A stretch of DNA of 64,000 nt from a bacterium (GTDB lineage Bacteria; Bacillota; Clostridia; Lachnospirales; Lachnospiraceae), in NCBI GenBank assembly GCA_028724545.1, contig JAQYCU010000024.1:1-64000 (forward strand), in the 5' to 3' direction. Both the position numbers and the translations under genes were made by a program. Positions within the stretch are counted from its first letter, which is position 1. Each line of letters opens with the position of its first letter. Shown piece after piece: positions 1 through 9,255 of the stretch. The notes beneath the pieces were generated by a model, which did no database searches, was not told the origin of the DNA, and saw only the letters and a program-made list of their open reading frames with translations.

Positions 1-120
1 GTTAGATTACTACACCGAAAGGTGTGTTACTTGTCAAGTTGATTGAACCGCCGTGTACGGAACCGTACGCACGGTGGTGTGAGAGGTCGGGGATTTAATC
101 AAAATCCCCTCCTACTCGAT
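1..120 (+). mobile_element. 3' end of a group II intron (domains V and VI), truncated by the window edge
   Basis: A domain V hairpin can be drawn at about 41-80. ACCGCCGTG pairs with CACGGTGGT, followed by a two-base CG bulge, and a TACG/CGTA tip is closed by a GAAC loop. Domain VI follows at about 81-120: GGGGATTT pairs with AAATCCCC, an unpaired A lies in CCTACTC as the likely branch point, and the element ends in CGAT at 120. This is the usual layout of bacterial class C type introns. A small hairpin (ACACC-gaaa-GGTGT) at about 12-25 would belong to the domain IV tail. The reverse transcriptase ORF, if present, lies to the left of the window. The 3' exon begins at about 121, 33 bases past the stop of the convergent phosphorylase gene. 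Confidence 0.85.
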
Positions 121-153
121 TGTAAATATTGTCTGATTATCAGAAGTAAATGT

Positions 154-2595
154 TTATCCCATTACAACTGTTACATCATATGATGTTTTTCCTTTTTCGT
201 AAGGAACAACCGTTGTATTTGTCAATTCTTTGCCGTCTACGATTAACTTGGCAACACCTTTTTCTACTTTGTCTGGATTTTCAACGGTAATGTTGTAGAC
301 ACCTTCACGGTATTTACGTGTCATAGTAAACTTAGTACCCATTTCTGCAGGGATACAAGGATTAATGCTCAAACCGTTTAAAGTAGGAACAACGCCTAAG
401 ATGTACTGTGAAACATTAACAAATGTCCATGCGGCAGTACCTGTCAGCCAGCTGTTCTTTGCCTGTCCAAAGAAGTGTGCATCTTTACCGGCAATCATCT
501 GAGAATATACATAAGGCTCTGTGCAGTGAATTTCACTGATGTCCTCAATGTAAGCAGGACAAGTCTTTTTGTAAATTTCAAATGCACGGTTACCACGTCC
601 GATAACAGTTTCAGCACATGAAATCCATGGATTGTTGTGACAGAAGATACCGGCATTCTCTTTGTATCCAGGTGGATAAGAAGAGATTTCACCAAGTTCA
701 ACATGATATTTTGTATATGGTGGCTGTAATAATACAATACCATATTTTGTATCCAGTTTTTCTTTTACAGAGTCAAGAGCCTCTTTTGCTTCACCGGTTT
801 CAACACCGATACCGGCAAGAACACAGAATCCCTGTGGCTCAATATAAATCTGGCCTTCTTCACATTCTTTAGAACCAACTTTATGACTCTGTGCATCATA
901 AGCACGAAGGAACCATTTACCGTCCCAGCCGTCTTTCAATACAGCATCATTCATGGCAGCAACTTCTGCTAAAGCACGGTCAGCTTCTGCCTGATTGCCT
1001 GTATAAGCACAAAGGTCAGCATATTCTTTACCATATTTTACAAACATACCGGCGATAAATACAGACTCTGCAACAGGGCCTTCACTAGGACCAAATGTCT
1101 GGAAAGATTCACCAGGATGCTCAGAGAAGCAGTTTAAGTTCAGACAATCGTTCCAATCGGCACGTCCGATTAATGGAAGATTGTGTGGCCCTTTGTGATT
1201 TACAATGTAATCGAAAGAACGTTTTAAGTGTTCCATCAGAGGAACGGCCTTGCTCTCGTCATTATCAAAAGGAACCATTTCTTCTAAGATAGAAGTATCA
1301 CCTGTCTCACGGATATAAGCAGATGTACCGGCAATCAGCCAGAGTGGGTCATCATTAAATCCGGAACCGATATCAGCATTTCCTTTTTTGGTCAGTGGCT
1401 GATACTGGTGATATGCGCTACCGTCTTCAAACTGAGTAGAAGCGATATCAATAATTCTTTCTCTGGCACGCTCTGGAATGAGATGAACGAAACCGAGAAG
1501 GTCCTGGCAGGAATCTCTGAATCCCATACCACGTCCGATACCGGACTCGTAATAAGAAGCAGAACGTGACATATTAAATGTAACCATACACTGGTACTGG
1601 TTCCAGATATTTACCATACGGTCTAATTTTTCTTCGTCAGAAGAAACGGTAAACTTAGAAAGTAATTCTTCCCAGTTTTCTTTCAATTCAGCAAGTGCAG
1701 CATCAACCTGTGCATCTGTCTGGAATTTTGCAAGCATTTCATCAGCCGGTTTTTTGTTGATTACATTTGGAGCAACAAATTTTTCTTCTACAGGGTTTTC
1801 ACAATAACCCAGTACAAAAATGAAACTCTTTGTTTCGCCTGGCTTTAATGTTACATTAATCTGGTGTGAAGCGATAGGAGACCATCCACTGGCAACAGAG
1901 TTGTGGGATTTTCCTTCTTCAACAACCTGTGGGTTGGTAACACCACGATAAGCACCTAAAAATTCATCACGGCTTGTATCATATCCGTCTACCGGACAGT
2001 TAACAGAAAATACGGCAAAGTGATTACGGCGTTCTCTGTATTCTGTTTTGTGATAGATAGTAGAATCAACGATTTCTACTTCGCCGATGTTTAAGTTACG
2101 CTGGAAGTTTGTCATATCGTCCATAGCGTTCCAAAGACAGAACTCGATATATGAGAAGAAAGTAAATGTTTTTTCTTCTGAAGTATTATTTGTGAATTTC
2201 AACTGGTTGACTTCGCAGTTATCATTCACAGGAACAAATGCGAGTAAGGAAGCTTCCAGACCGTTTTTTGATGAAGTGAAACGGCTGTATCCCATACCAT
2301 GACGGCATTCGTAAGAATCTAAGTCTGTTTTCACAGGCTGCCATCCCGGATTCCATACAGTGTCCCCATCCTTAATATAGTAATAACGCCCACCTTCATC
2401 GTTAGGAATATTGTTGTAACGGTAACGAGTTAAGCGAAGCAGTTTTGCATCCTTATAGAAACTATAACCACCACAAGTATTTGAGATTAAAGAAAAGAAG
2501 TTATTGCTTCCTAAATAGTTAATCCATGGAAGTGGTGTTTTTGGAGTTGTGATAACGTACTCCTTGTTTGGGTCATCGAAATAACCAAATTTCAT
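154..2595 (-). CDS. Cellobiose phosphorylase (GH94 family)
   Basis: Cytosolic enzyme that phosphorolyses cellobiose to glucose 1-phosphate and glucose, saving ATP during cellulose-derived sugar use. The N-terminus ([15 protein letters not shown]) and the block [14 protein letters not shown] are typical of GH94 cellobiose phosphorylases. The catalytic acid motif ADWNDCLN places Asp at residue 483. The 813-residue length fits cellobiose rather than the longer cellodextrin phosphorylases. I chose the ATG at 2595 because a GGAGG lies 7 bases upstream; an in-frame ATG 30 bases further up has no binding site. The gene stands alone on the minus strand with its own promoter and no adjacent sugar transporter. 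Substrate is inferred from family resemblance, and another beta-glucan disaccharide cannot be excluded. Confidence 0.9.
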   Translation of the reverse strand: MKFGYFDDPNKEYVITTPKTPLPWINYLGSNNFFSLISNTCGGYSFYKDAKLLRLTRYRYNNIPNDEGGRYYYIKDGDTVWNPGWQPVKTDLDSYECRHGMGYSRFTSSKNGLEASLLAFVPVNDNCEVNQLKFTNNTSEEKTFTFFSYIEFCLWNAMDDMTNFQRNLNIGEVEIVDSTIYHKTEYRERRNHFAVFSVNCPVDGYDTSRDEFLGAYRGVTNPQVVEEGKSHNSVASGWSPIASHQINVTLKPGETKSFIFVLGYCENPVEEKFVAPNVINKKPADEMLAKFQTDAQVDAALAELKENWEELLSKFTVSSDEEKLDRMVNIWNQYQCMVTFNMSRSASYYESGIGRGMGFRDSCQDLLGFVHLIPERARERIIDIASTQFEDGSAYHQYQPLTKKGNADIGSGFNDDPLWLIAGTSAYIRETGDTSILEEMVPFDNDESKAVPLMEHLKRSFDYIVNHKGPHNLPLIGRADWNDCLNLNCFSEHPGESFQTFGPSEGPVAESVFIAGMFVKYGKEYADLCAYTGNQAEADRALAEVAAMNDAVLKDGWDGKWFLRAYDAQSHKVGSKECEEGQIYIEPQGFCVLAGIGVETGEAKEALDSVKEKLDTKYGIVLLQPPYTKYHVELGEISSYPPGYKENAGIFCHNNPWISCAETVIGRGNRAFEIYKKTCPAYIEDISEIHCTEPYVYSQMIAGKDAHFFGQAKNSWLTGTAAWTFVNVSQYILGVVPTLNGLSINPCIPAEMGTKFTMTRKYREGVYNITVENPDKVEKGVAKLIVDGKELTNTTVVPYEKGKTSYDVTVVMG

Positions 2596-2631
2596 AAATG
2601 TCCTCCATTCCGCCGTATTTGGCATAAGTTA

Positions 2632-2660
2632 TATGTAGTTAGCCAGTATGCGGCTACATA
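2632..2660 (-). promoter_or_regulatory. Imperfect inverted repeat in the 5' leader of the cellobiose phosphorylase gene
   Basis: TATGT and AGCC on one side pair with GGCT and ACATA on the other, with a 7-base loop and a 4-base bulge. It lies just downstream of the -10, where a repressor operator or RNA hairpin would act. Regulator unknown. Confidence 0.35.
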
Positions 2661-2668
2661 CCATCAAA

Positions 2669-2697
2669 AGTATAGCGTAAATTTGTAGGAAAATCAA
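2669..2697 (-). promoter_or_regulatory. Sigma-A promoter of the cellobiose phosphorylase gene
   Basis: Read on the minus strand: -35 TTGATT, 17-base spacer, -10 TATACT, about 74 bases upstream of the start codon. The spacing is ideal, and five of six -10 bases fit the consensus. Confidence 0.7.
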
Positions 2698-2731
2698 GGT
2701 AAATTCCATAAATACTTAAAGATTTTCGACC

Positions 2732-2941
2732 TTGAAAATAAAAAGGTTTTGTGAAAACTGCCTGTACAGTGGCACCTGCTTTTTAAATGACTCATATTTC
2801 TGTGAAATGCATCATAGAATAACTATGGAACAAATGGCAAAGAGGTTGGAACAGTGCTGCGTAGAAAAATATGGAAAATTCTGGGCGTTTTTGCTGTTGT
2901 ATGCTGCATTCTTTTTCTGGTATGCAGGGCTGCAGTGCTGA
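2732..2941 (+). CDS. Small cysteine-rich ORF overlapping the deacetylase gene (uncertain)
   Basis: A 69-codon frame opening with TTG. Its first half is rich in cysteine (CENC, then further Cys spaced like a small metal-binding knuckle, ending CC). Its last 29 codons overlap the deacetylase gene in another frame. No convincing ribosome binding site precedes the TTG. The Cys-rich half lies outside the overlap and does not look like random shadow sequence, so it may be a real small protein. It could also be the remnant of a frameshifted N-terminal extension of the deacetylase. No function is assigned. Confidence 0.3.
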   Translation: MKIKRFCENCLYSGTCFLNDSYFCEMHHRITMEQMAKRLEQCCVEKYGKFWAFLLLYAAFFFWYAGLQC

Positions 2942-3612
2942 CGACAGACAGTGCAAAGGTCAGGACAGAAAAAGAAACGGAAAAAGAAACGGAAAAAGAA
3001 AAGGTGGCATATCTGACATTTGACGATGGCCCGAGTATGCTGACAGAAAACTATTTAGATATACTGGAAAAAGAGGATGTAAAAGCAACTTTCTTCCTGA
3101 TAGGGCAGCAGATAGAAGGGGATATGGTTCCGGTAGTCAGAAGGGAGATAGAGAATGGACACGAAGTGGGGATTCATACATATAGCCATCAGGCAGAAAG
3201 CATTTATGCGTCAAAAGAGGCATATTATGAAGACTTTGAAAAAACCAGGCTTTGCCTGTCGGAGAAGTTTCAGATAGAAACCAGGCTCTTCCGGTTTCCG
3301 TGGGGAAGTGCAAATACTTATATCAAACATTACAGGGATGAGATTATCGGACAGTTACGGGAAGAAGGGATGGAATATGTGGACTGGAATGTGAGTGGGG
3401 AAGATTCTGTTGGATGCCCCTCTGCATCTGCCATTCTTGCCAATGTTAGGAAAGATTACAAGAAATATGATAATCCGGTTATCTTACTGCATGATTCGGC
3501 TGCGTGCCGGGCAACATTGGAAGCACTGCCAACTGTTATTAAAGAATTAAAAGAGCAGGGGTATTCGTTTCAGACGATTTCACACAGAAAAGAGCCGTGT
3601 CATTTTTATTAA
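2854..3612 (+). CDS. Membrane-anchored polysaccharide deacetylase (NodB/PgdA type)
   Basis: Predicted metal-dependent deacetylase acting outside the membrane on peptidoglycan or another N-acetylated glycan. A signal anchor spans about residues 7-29, then a charged EKETEKETEKEK linker, then the NodB domain. Its motifs are TFDDGP (Asp57, Asp58), HTYSH (His108 and His112), RFPWGS, VDWNVSGED and ILLHDS. The metal-binding Asp-His-His set is intact. The start is GTG at 2854, with AGAGG 8 bases upstream. At 252 residues it is a minimal member with no extra wall-binding domain. The gene is convergent with the XRE gene, with only three bases between the stop codons. The substrate is inferred from the family. 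Confidence 0.85.
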   Translation: MLRRKIWKILGVFAVVCCILFLVCRAAVLTTDSAKVRTEKETEKETEKEKVAYLTFDDGPSMLTENYLDILEKEDVKATFFLIGQQIEGDMVPVVRREIENGHEVGIHTYSHQAESIYASKEAYYEDFEKTRLCLSEKFQIETRLFRFPWGSANTYIKHYRDEIIGQLREEGMEYVDWNVSGEDSVGCPSASAILANVRKDYKKYDNPVILLHDSAACRATLEALPTVIKELKEQGYSFQTISHRKEPCHFY

Positions 3613-3615
3613 GGA

Positions 3616-3957
3616 TTAGAAAGAATGATGTTTAGACTGCAAATCACAGGCGAGCTGGTAAAGATGGTGGTATTCGTCTGCTGGCAGGGTGTTTAAAATC
3701 CGGATGAAATCTTCGTGCAGAATATCAGAAGTGTCTGCCGGCTGAAAAAAGCGTTGTGGGGTAATGTGCAGATATTCACAAATTGTAAAGAAATTATTCA
3801 TGGTAGGAAAGTTGTTGCCGGTTTCAATGGCATTGATGTAATTTTTGTTCTGTCCCATATCCAGGCTCATCTGTCTGGCACTGATGCCCCGGCTTTCACG
3901 CAGTTTTGCAAGGCGAAGTCCAAACTCTTTACAGGTTAGTGTGTCGTGATAGTCCAT
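3616..3957 (-). CDS. XRE-family helix-turn-helix regulator
   Basis: Small cytosolic DNA-binding protein of 113 residues. A Cro/C1-type HTH covers about residues 7-65 (LRLAKLRESRGISARQMS, then NKNYINAIETG). The C-terminal 45 residues carry no domain I recognise. I chose the ATG at 3957 because AGGAG lies 8 bases upstream; an ATG 36 bases earlier lacks a binding site. Proteins of this size and layout are common stand-alone regulators in Lachnospiraceae. The target is unknown. Direct TTCGTT-type repeats just upstream could be its own operator. Confidence 0.85.
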   Translation of the reverse strand: MDYHDTLTCKEFGLRLAKLRESRGISARQMSLDMGQNKNYINAIETGNNFPTMNNFFTICEYLHITPQRFFQPADTSDILHEDFIRILNTLPADEYHHLYQLACDLQSKHHSF

Positions 3958-4034
3958 ATCCAGTACTCCTTTTTCGTTCGATTTCAACAACATTTGTTCG
4001 TTTGTAATAGTAAGATTTTAATATCATCTGCCTG

Positions 4035-4062
4035 ATTGTATATAGTAAGTTTTCAATAACAA
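4035..4062 (-). promoter_or_regulatory. Possible promoter of the XRE regulator gene
   Basis: On the minus strand: TTGTTA, 16-base spacer, TACAAT. About 80 bases upstream of the XRE start. The rest of the 3958-4225 stretch is AT-rich, and I see no gene or strong hairpin in it. Confidence 0.4.
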
Positions 4063-4225
4063 TAGGAAGTGTATCAAGTTTGGACAAGGTATGAACCATA
4101 TTGGAAAGGTTATTTTTAAAATTACGCCATAATAAAAGTGGCATAAAGTTTTTAATCAAATAAAAAAATTGTTTTCCATTGTTATCTGGGTATGTGCAAA
4201 AAGGAAAAATCCACCGGATTGTATC

Positions 4226-4254
4226 TTGTGACTTCATCTGAATTATGCTAAAAT
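4226..4254 (+). promoter_or_regulatory. Promoter of glmM
   Basis: TTGTGA, 17-base spacer, TAAAAT, about 72 bases upstream of the glmM start codon. Confidence 0.6.
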
Positions 4255-4325
4255 TATTTATTGCGACATAAGAGTGAAAAGACAGAATAAGATAAAGATA
4301 GAAAAAAGGATTATGGAGGGTTACG

Positions 4326-5669
4326 ATGAAGTATTTTGGAACAGATGGTTTTCGTGGTGAAGCAAATGTGGATTTGAATGTGGTACATGCATATAAAGTA
4401 GGCAGATTTTTGGGATGGTATTATGGGCAGGAGCATAAAGCAAGAGTTATTATAGGAAAAGATACAAGACGCTCCAGCTATATGTTTGAAGATGCACTGG
4501 CCTCCGGTCTGACAGCCAGTGGTGCAGATGTTTATCTGCTTCATGTAACACCGACACCAAGCGTGTCTTATGTAGTACGGACAGAGCAGTTTGATTGTGG
4601 AATTATGATTTCAGCAAGCCACAATCCATACTATGATAACGGATTAAAAGTCATCAATGGAAAAGGACATAAGTTAGAGACCGAAATCGAAGAGAAAATC
4701 GAAGAATATATTGACAGTGAGGAAGATGCCATTCCTTTTGCAACACGGGAGAATATCGGATGTACGGTAGATTATGCGATTGGCCGTCACAGATACATAG
4801 GATATCTGATGTCCCTGGCAACCCGTTCCTTCAAAAATATCAGAGTAGGTCTGGATTGCGCTAACGGCTCTTCCTATTCCGTTGCCAAAGGTGTTTTTGA
4901 TGCATTAGGAGCAACAACATTTGCTATCGGTATGGAGCCGGATGGAACTAATATCAATGCCGGATGTGGTTCTACCCATATCGAAAACCTGCAGAAATAT
5001 GTCAGAGAGTATAACTTAGATGTAGGATTTGCCTATGATGGTGATGCAGACCGTTGTCTTGCAGTAGATGACAAGGGAGAAGTTATTGACGGAGATGCGA
5101 TATTGTATCTTTGTGGCTGCTATCTGAAAGAAAAGGGAGAATTAAATAACAATACGGTTGTTACTACCGTTATGTCAAACTTAGGACTTTATAAAGCACT
5201 TGACAAAAAAGGAATTGCTTATGAAAAGACGGCTGTTGGGGATAAATATGTGAATGCCAATATGACAGAGAACGGACATTCTCTGGGAGGTGAGCAGTCC
5301 GGTCATATCATTTTCAGTAAATATGCAGTAACGGGAGATGGTATCCTGACATCCCTGATGCTGATGGAAGTTATGTTAGAAAAGAAGGAAAAATTATCAG
5401 AACTTCGCAAAGAACTGGTTATTTATCCACAGCTTTTGAAAAATGTGCATGTTGCAGATAAGCCGGCTGCCAGAAATGACGAAGATGTTATTGCTGCTAC
5501 AAAAAAAGTAGAAGAAGCACTTGGTGATGAGGGTAGAATTTTGCTGAGAGAGAGTGGAACAGAGCCGGTTATCCGTGTAATGGTAGAGGCAAAAGAGCAG
5601 GAACTTTGCGAAAAATATGTTGATGAAGTAGTAGAGGTTCTGAGGAAAAAAGGGCATGCTGTAGATTAA
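4326..5669 (+). CDS. glmM: Phosphoglucosamine mutase
   Basis: Interconverts glucosamine 6-phosphate and glucosamine 1-phosphate, feeding UDP-GlcNAc for peptidoglycan. All four signature loops are visible: FGTDGFRG at the N-terminus, active-site Ser98 in SASHNP, the Mg-binding DGDADR at 238-243, and the phosphate-binding RESGTEPVIRVM near the C-terminus, plus the sugar-binding GEQSGH. The 447-residue length is normal. The start is supported by GGAGGG 5 bases upstream. It is apparently monocistronic, with its own promoter and a separate promoter for the following tig. Confidence 0.97.
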   Translation: MKYFGTDGFRGEANVDLNVVHAYKVGRFLGWYYGQEHKARVIIGKDTRRSSYMFEDALASGLTASGADVYLLHVTPTPSVSYVVRTEQFDCGIMISASHNPYYDNGLKVINGKGHKLETEIEEKIEEYIDSEEDAIPFATRENIGCTVDYAIGRHRYIGYLMSLATRSFKNIRVGLDCANGSSYSVAKGVFDALGATTFAIGMEPDGTNINAGCGSTHIENLQKYVREYNLDVGFAYDGDADRCLAVDDKGEVIDGDAILYLCGCYLKEKGELNNNTVVTTVMSNLGLYKALDKKGIAYEKTAVGDKYVNANMTENGHSLGGEQSGHIIFSKYAVTGDGILTSLMLMEVMLEKKEKLSELRKELVIYPQLLKNVHVADKPAARNDEDVIAATKKVEEALGDEGRILLRESGTEPVIRVMVEAKEQELCEKYVDEVVEVLRKKGHAVD

Positions 5670-5694
5670 TGGCGAAGTTTTTTCAATAAATCCC

Positions 5695-5724
5695 TTGCTT
5701 TTAGGGTGGTTATCGTGCTATATT
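5695..5724 (+). promoter_or_regulatory. Promoter of tig
   Basis: TTGCTT, 18-base spacer, TATATT, 35 bases before the tig start codon. Confidence 0.55.
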
Positions 5725-5759
5725 ATACAAATGGTAATAATTAAGGAGGAAATTATAGA

Positions 5760-7046
5760 ATGAGTGTACAGGTAGAGAGTTTAGAAAAGAGTATGGCAAA
5801 ACTTACAATTGAAGTTTCAGCAGAAGAGTTTGATGCAGCAATTGATAAAGCTTACCAGAAGAGCAAAGGTAAGATTTCTATGCCAGGTTTCCGTAAAGGA
5901 AAAGCACCACGTAAGATGATTGAGAAAATGTATGGTGCAGGTATCTTTTATGAGGATGCTGCAAATATCATTATTCCAGAAGCATATGAAAATGCTGCAA
6001 AGGAAAGTGAATTAGAAATCGTGGCTCAGCCTGAAATCGATTTAGTACAGGCAGAGGCTGGAAAACCTTTCATTTTTACTGCTACAGTTGCTGTTAAGCC
6101 TGAGGTTACACTTGGCGAATACAAGGGAATTGAAGTAGAAAAGAAATCTGTTGAAGTAACAGAAGACGAAGTCAATGCAGAGATAGATAGAGTGAGAGAA
6201 ACAAATGCACGTATGATTACAGTAGACGACAGAGCAACAGAAGATGGCGATACTGTTGTTATTGACTTTGACGGTTATGTAGACGGAGAGCAGTTTGAAG
6301 GAGGAAAGGCTGAAGATTATACTTTAGTATTAGGTTCTCATTCCTTCATTGACAACTTTGAAGACCAGTTAGTTGGAAAGAACATCGGTGATGATGTAGA
6401 AGTTAATGTAACTTTCCCAGACCAGTATCAGGCAGAAGAACTTCAGGGCAAGCCTGCATTGTTCAAAGTTAAAATCAAAGAAATCAAAGTAAAGGAACTT
6501 CCAGAGTTAGATGATGACTTCGCACAGGATGTTTCAGAATGCGATACTTTAGATGCATACAAAGAGGAAACAAAGAATAAACTTCTCACAGCAAAAGAAA
6601 ATGATGCTAAGAGAGAAAAAGAAGATGCTGTTATTGAGCAGATTATTGAAAAGGCAACAATGGAAATTCCAGAGCAGATGGTAGATACACAGACACGCCA
6701 GATGACACAGGAATTTGCACAGCGTCTGCAGGCACAGGGTCTTTCTATTGAGCAGTATATGCAGTTCACAGGACTGACACCTCAGAAGATGATGGAAGAG
6801 TTAAAGCCACAGGCATTAAAGCGTATTCAGAGCCGTCTTGTATTAGAGGCTGTTGCAGCAGCTGAGAAGATTGAAGCAACAGATGAAGATTTCGAGAAGG
6901 AAATCGAAAATATGGCTTCTATGTATCAGATGGAAAGTGACAAGTTAAAAGAATTAATCGGCGAAGATGAAACAAAGCAGATTCGCATGGATATTGCTGT
7001 ACAGAAAGCAGTTGAATTTGTTGTAGATGCAGCAGTAGAGAAATAA
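5760..7046 (+). CDS. tig: Trigger factor
   Basis: Ribosome-bound chaperone and peptidyl-prolyl isomerase that meets nascent chains at the exit tunnel. The ribosome-docking signature GFRKGKAP is at residues 43-50, an FKBP-like PPIase domain spans about 150-245, and a long helical C-terminal chaperone domain follows. The 428-residue length is typical. AAGGAGG lies 10 bases upstream of the ATG. It is followed by clpP and clpX in the classic order. Confidence 0.97.
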   Translation: MSVQVESLEKSMAKLTIEVSAEEFDAAIDKAYQKSKGKISMPGFRKGKAPRKMIEKMYGAGIFYEDAANIIIPEAYENAAKESELEIVAQPEIDLVQAEAGKPFIFTATVAVKPEVTLGEYKGIEVEKKSVEVTEDEVNAEIDRVRETNARMITVDDRATEDGDTVVIDFDGYVDGEQFEGGKAEDYTLVLGSHSFIDNFEDQLVGKNIGDDVEVNVTFPDQYQAEELQGKPALFKVKIKEIKVKELPELDDDFAQDVSECDTLDAYKEETKNKLLTAKENDAKREKEDAVIEQIIEKATMEIPEQMVDTQTRQMTQEFAQRLQAQGLSIEQYMQFTGLTPQKMMEELKPQALKRIQSRLVLEAVAAAEKIEATDEDFEKEIENMASMYQMESDKLKELIGEDETKQIRMDIAVQKAVEFVVDAAVEK

Positions 7047-7060
7047 TAGTTATTGTTTAT

Positions 7061-7077
7061 GTTCGCGAACCCGGGTT
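7061..7077. promoter_or_regulatory. Two overlapping perfect palindromes between tig and clpP
   Basis: GTTCGCGAAC (7061-7070) shares its last bases with AACCCGGGTT (7068-7077). TTCGTG is repeated twice just downstream. This is GC-rich against an AT-rich background, and lies 65-80 bases upstream of the clpP start. It may be an operator for the clpPX genes. It does not match the CtsR heptad repeat. Confidence 0.35.
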
Positions 7078-7141
7078 GTCTGCATTCGTGCAAAAACTTG
7101 TGGTTCGTGTTTCTATATACAGAATGAAAGGGGTGAATAGT

Positions 7142-7729
7142 ATGGGATACAGTATTCCATATGTAATCGAAAAAACTAGTGGTGGAGAGCGTTCGTATGA
7201 TATTTATTCCAGATTATTGCAGGATAGAATTATCATGCTTTCTGGAGAAGTAAATGATGATATTGCAAGCCTTGTGGTATCACAGTTATTGTTTTTAGAG
7301 TCACAGGACCCGACAAAAGACATTCATTTGTATATTAACAGTCCTGGTGGTGTGGTTAGTGCAGGACTGGCAATTTATGACACGATGAATTATGTAAAAT
7401 GTGATGTATCTACTATTTGTATGGGAATGGCAGCAAGTATGGGTGCATTTCTTCTGACAGGTGGAGCAAAAGGAAAACGACTTGCACTGCCAAATGCAGA
7501 AATTATGATTCATCAGCCTTCCGGTGGAGCAAAAGGACAGGAAACAGAGATTCGTATTGCAGCAGAACAGATTTTAAAGACAAGACAGCGTTTAAATGAA
7601 ATACTGGCGCAGAATACGGGAAAACCTTTAGAAGTTATTGAGGCAGATACAGAACGTGATAACTATATGACAGCACAGGAAGCAAAAGAATACGGTTTGA
7701 TTGACGAAATCGTAACCAATAGAAAGTAA
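7142..7729 (+). CDS. clpP: ATP-dependent Clp protease proteolytic subunit
   Basis: Serine peptidase forming the 14-subunit chamber that degrades proteins unfolded by ClpX. The catalytic triad is visible as Ser99 (GMAASMGAF), His124 (MIHQPSGG) and Asp173. The 195-residue length is standard. I chose the ATG at 7142 because it gives the usual N-terminus (GYSIPYVIE) and follows AAAGGGG; the open frame runs 22 codons further upstream without family resemblance. clpX follows 20 bases downstream. Confidence 0.97.
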   Translation: MGYSIPYVIEKTSGGERSYDIYSRLLQDRIIMLSGEVNDDIASLVVSQLLFLESQDPTKDIHLYINSPGGVVSAGLAIYDTMNYVKCDVSTICMGMAASMGAFLLTGGAKGKRLALPNAEIMIHQPSGGAKGQETEIRIAAEQILKTRQRLNEILAQNTGKPLEVIEADTERDNYMTAQEAKEYGLIDEIVTNRK

Positions 7730-7749
7730 TTTTCTAAACGGAGGTTAGC

Positions 7750-9051
7750 ATGGCAGGTAAAAAAGAAGAAACAAATTTAAAGTGTTCTTTTTGTGGAAAG
7801 ACACAAAACCAGGTGCATAAACTGATTGCCGGCCCTGGAGTCTATATTTGTGACCAGTGCATTGAATTGTGTTCTGAGATTATAGAGGAAGAACTTAGCA
7901 CAGATAATGAAAATTATGATGCAAGTTCGGATATTAATTTATTAAAACCAAAGGAAATCAAAGAGTTTCTGGATGAGTATGTGATTGGACAGGAAGAAGC
8001 AAAAAAAGTGCTTTCCGTAGCTGTATACAATCATTACAAGAGAGTATTATCCCCACAGGATATGGATGTGGAATTGCAGAAAAGTAATATTCTGATGTTA
8101 GGACCTACCGGTTCAGGAAAGACTTTTCTGGCACAGACATTAGCTAAAATCCTGAATGTTCCATTTGCGATTGCTGATGCAACGGCTTTGACGGAAGCAG
8201 GATATGTGGGCGAAGATGTAGAGAACATTCTTTTGAAAATTATCCAGGCTGCCGATTATGATATGGAACGGGCAGAGCACGGTATTATCTATATTGATGA
8301 GATTGATAAGATTACACGAAAAGGTGAAAATGTATCGATTACCCGTGATGTATCAGGTGAAGGCGTACAGCAGGCATTATTAAAAATATTAGAAGGAACG
8401 GTTGCCAGCGTACCACCACAGGGTGGAAGAAAACATCCACATCAGGAGTTTTTCCAGCTGGATACGACGAATATTCTCTTTATCTGTGGAGGAGCATTCG
8501 ACGGCTTAGACAATATTATCGGTTCACGAATCGGTAAAAAAGCAATCGGATTTAATGCAGAGCTTGCAGAAAATGTAGAAGATAATGTAGGAGAGCTGTT
8601 CAAACAGGTTCTTCCGGAAGATTTAGTGAAGTTTGGACTGATTCCGGAGCTGATTGGACGTGTGCCTGTAACAGTTGCATTGGATTTGCTGGACGAAGAA
8701 GCACTTACCAGAATCCTGGTAGAGCCAAAGAATGCCATTACCAAGCAATACGAAAAATTGTTTGAAATGGATGATGTAAAACTGACATTTGAGGAAGCAG
8801 CGATTAAGGCAGTTGCAAAACGTTCTTTTGAGCGAAAGACGGGGGCGCGTGGTCTGCGTGCCATTATGGAATCTGTTATGATGGATGCCATGTATGAAGT
8901 GCCTTCTGATGAGAATGTAAAAGAATGTGTGATTACAGAAGATGCTGTTTTGGGAAAGGAACAACCAAAGTTGATTCTGATGAATGACGAAATTAAGTTG
9001 TTACCAGAGCGCAAGGCACTCACCAAAAAGGCAGAGGATGAAATTGCCTGA
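7750..9051 (+). CDS. clpX: Clp protease ATP-binding subunit ClpX
   Basis: AAA+ unfoldase that selects substrates and feeds them into ClpP. The N-terminal zinc finger has Cys12, Cys15, Cys34 and Cys37. Walker A GPTGSGKT is at 118-125, Walker B ends at Asp183-Glu184 (IIYIDEID), the GYVGED pore loop and the RKH loop are present, and a C-terminal sensor-2 region follows. The 433-residue length is normal. The start is supported by GGAGG 5 bases upstream. A strong terminator follows, and no lon gene appears between clpX and engB. Confidence 0.97.
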   Translation: MAGKKEETNLKCSFCGKTQNQVHKLIAGPGVYICDQCIELCSEIIEEELSTDNENYDASSDINLLKPKEIKEFLDEYVIGQEEAKKVLSVAVYNHYKRVLSPQDMDVELQKSNILMLGPTGSGKTFLAQTLAKILNVPFAIADATALTEAGYVGEDVENILLKIIQAADYDMERAEHGIIYIDEIDKITRKGENVSITRDVSGEGVQQALLKILEGTVASVPPQGGRKHPHQEFFQLDTTNILFICGGAFDGLDNIIGSRIGKKAIGFNAELAENVEDNVGELFKQVLPEDLVKFGLIPELIGRVPVTVALDLLDEEALTRILVEPKNAITKQYEKLFEMDDVKLTFEEAAIKAVAKRSFERKTGARGLRAIMESVMMDAMYEVPSDENVKECVITEDAVLGKEQPKLILMNDEIKLLPERKALTKKAEDEIA

Positions 9052-9072
9052 GAATAGTAAGTAAGATATGAT

Positions 9073-9126
9073 AAAGGGGCTGTTGCGCAAAAAACAATTT
9101 TGTTTTTAGCGTGACAACTCCTTTTT
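9073..9126 (+). terminator. Intrinsic terminator after clpX
   Basis: A 16-pair stem (9073-9088 with 9109-9124; one mismatch, three wobbles) extended by an inner AAAAAC/GTTTTT helix. The right arm runs into a T run. Confidence 0.8.
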
Positions 9127-9255
9127 ATCTGATAAAATAATGTAAAAAAGCACCGGCATTGCATTTTTTGCCGGGAAGAAAGAAGAACTTTGTGAAAAAA
9201 AGTAATCTGCCCAAAAATTATCATATTGTTTTGACAAACTAGAATGGAGAAGATG

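Noticed and set aside
2967..3003. 12-base repeats in the deacetylase linker (EKETEKETEKEK)
   Set aside because: Simple low-complexity linker next to a membrane anchor. Common, and no separate function needs to be invoked.
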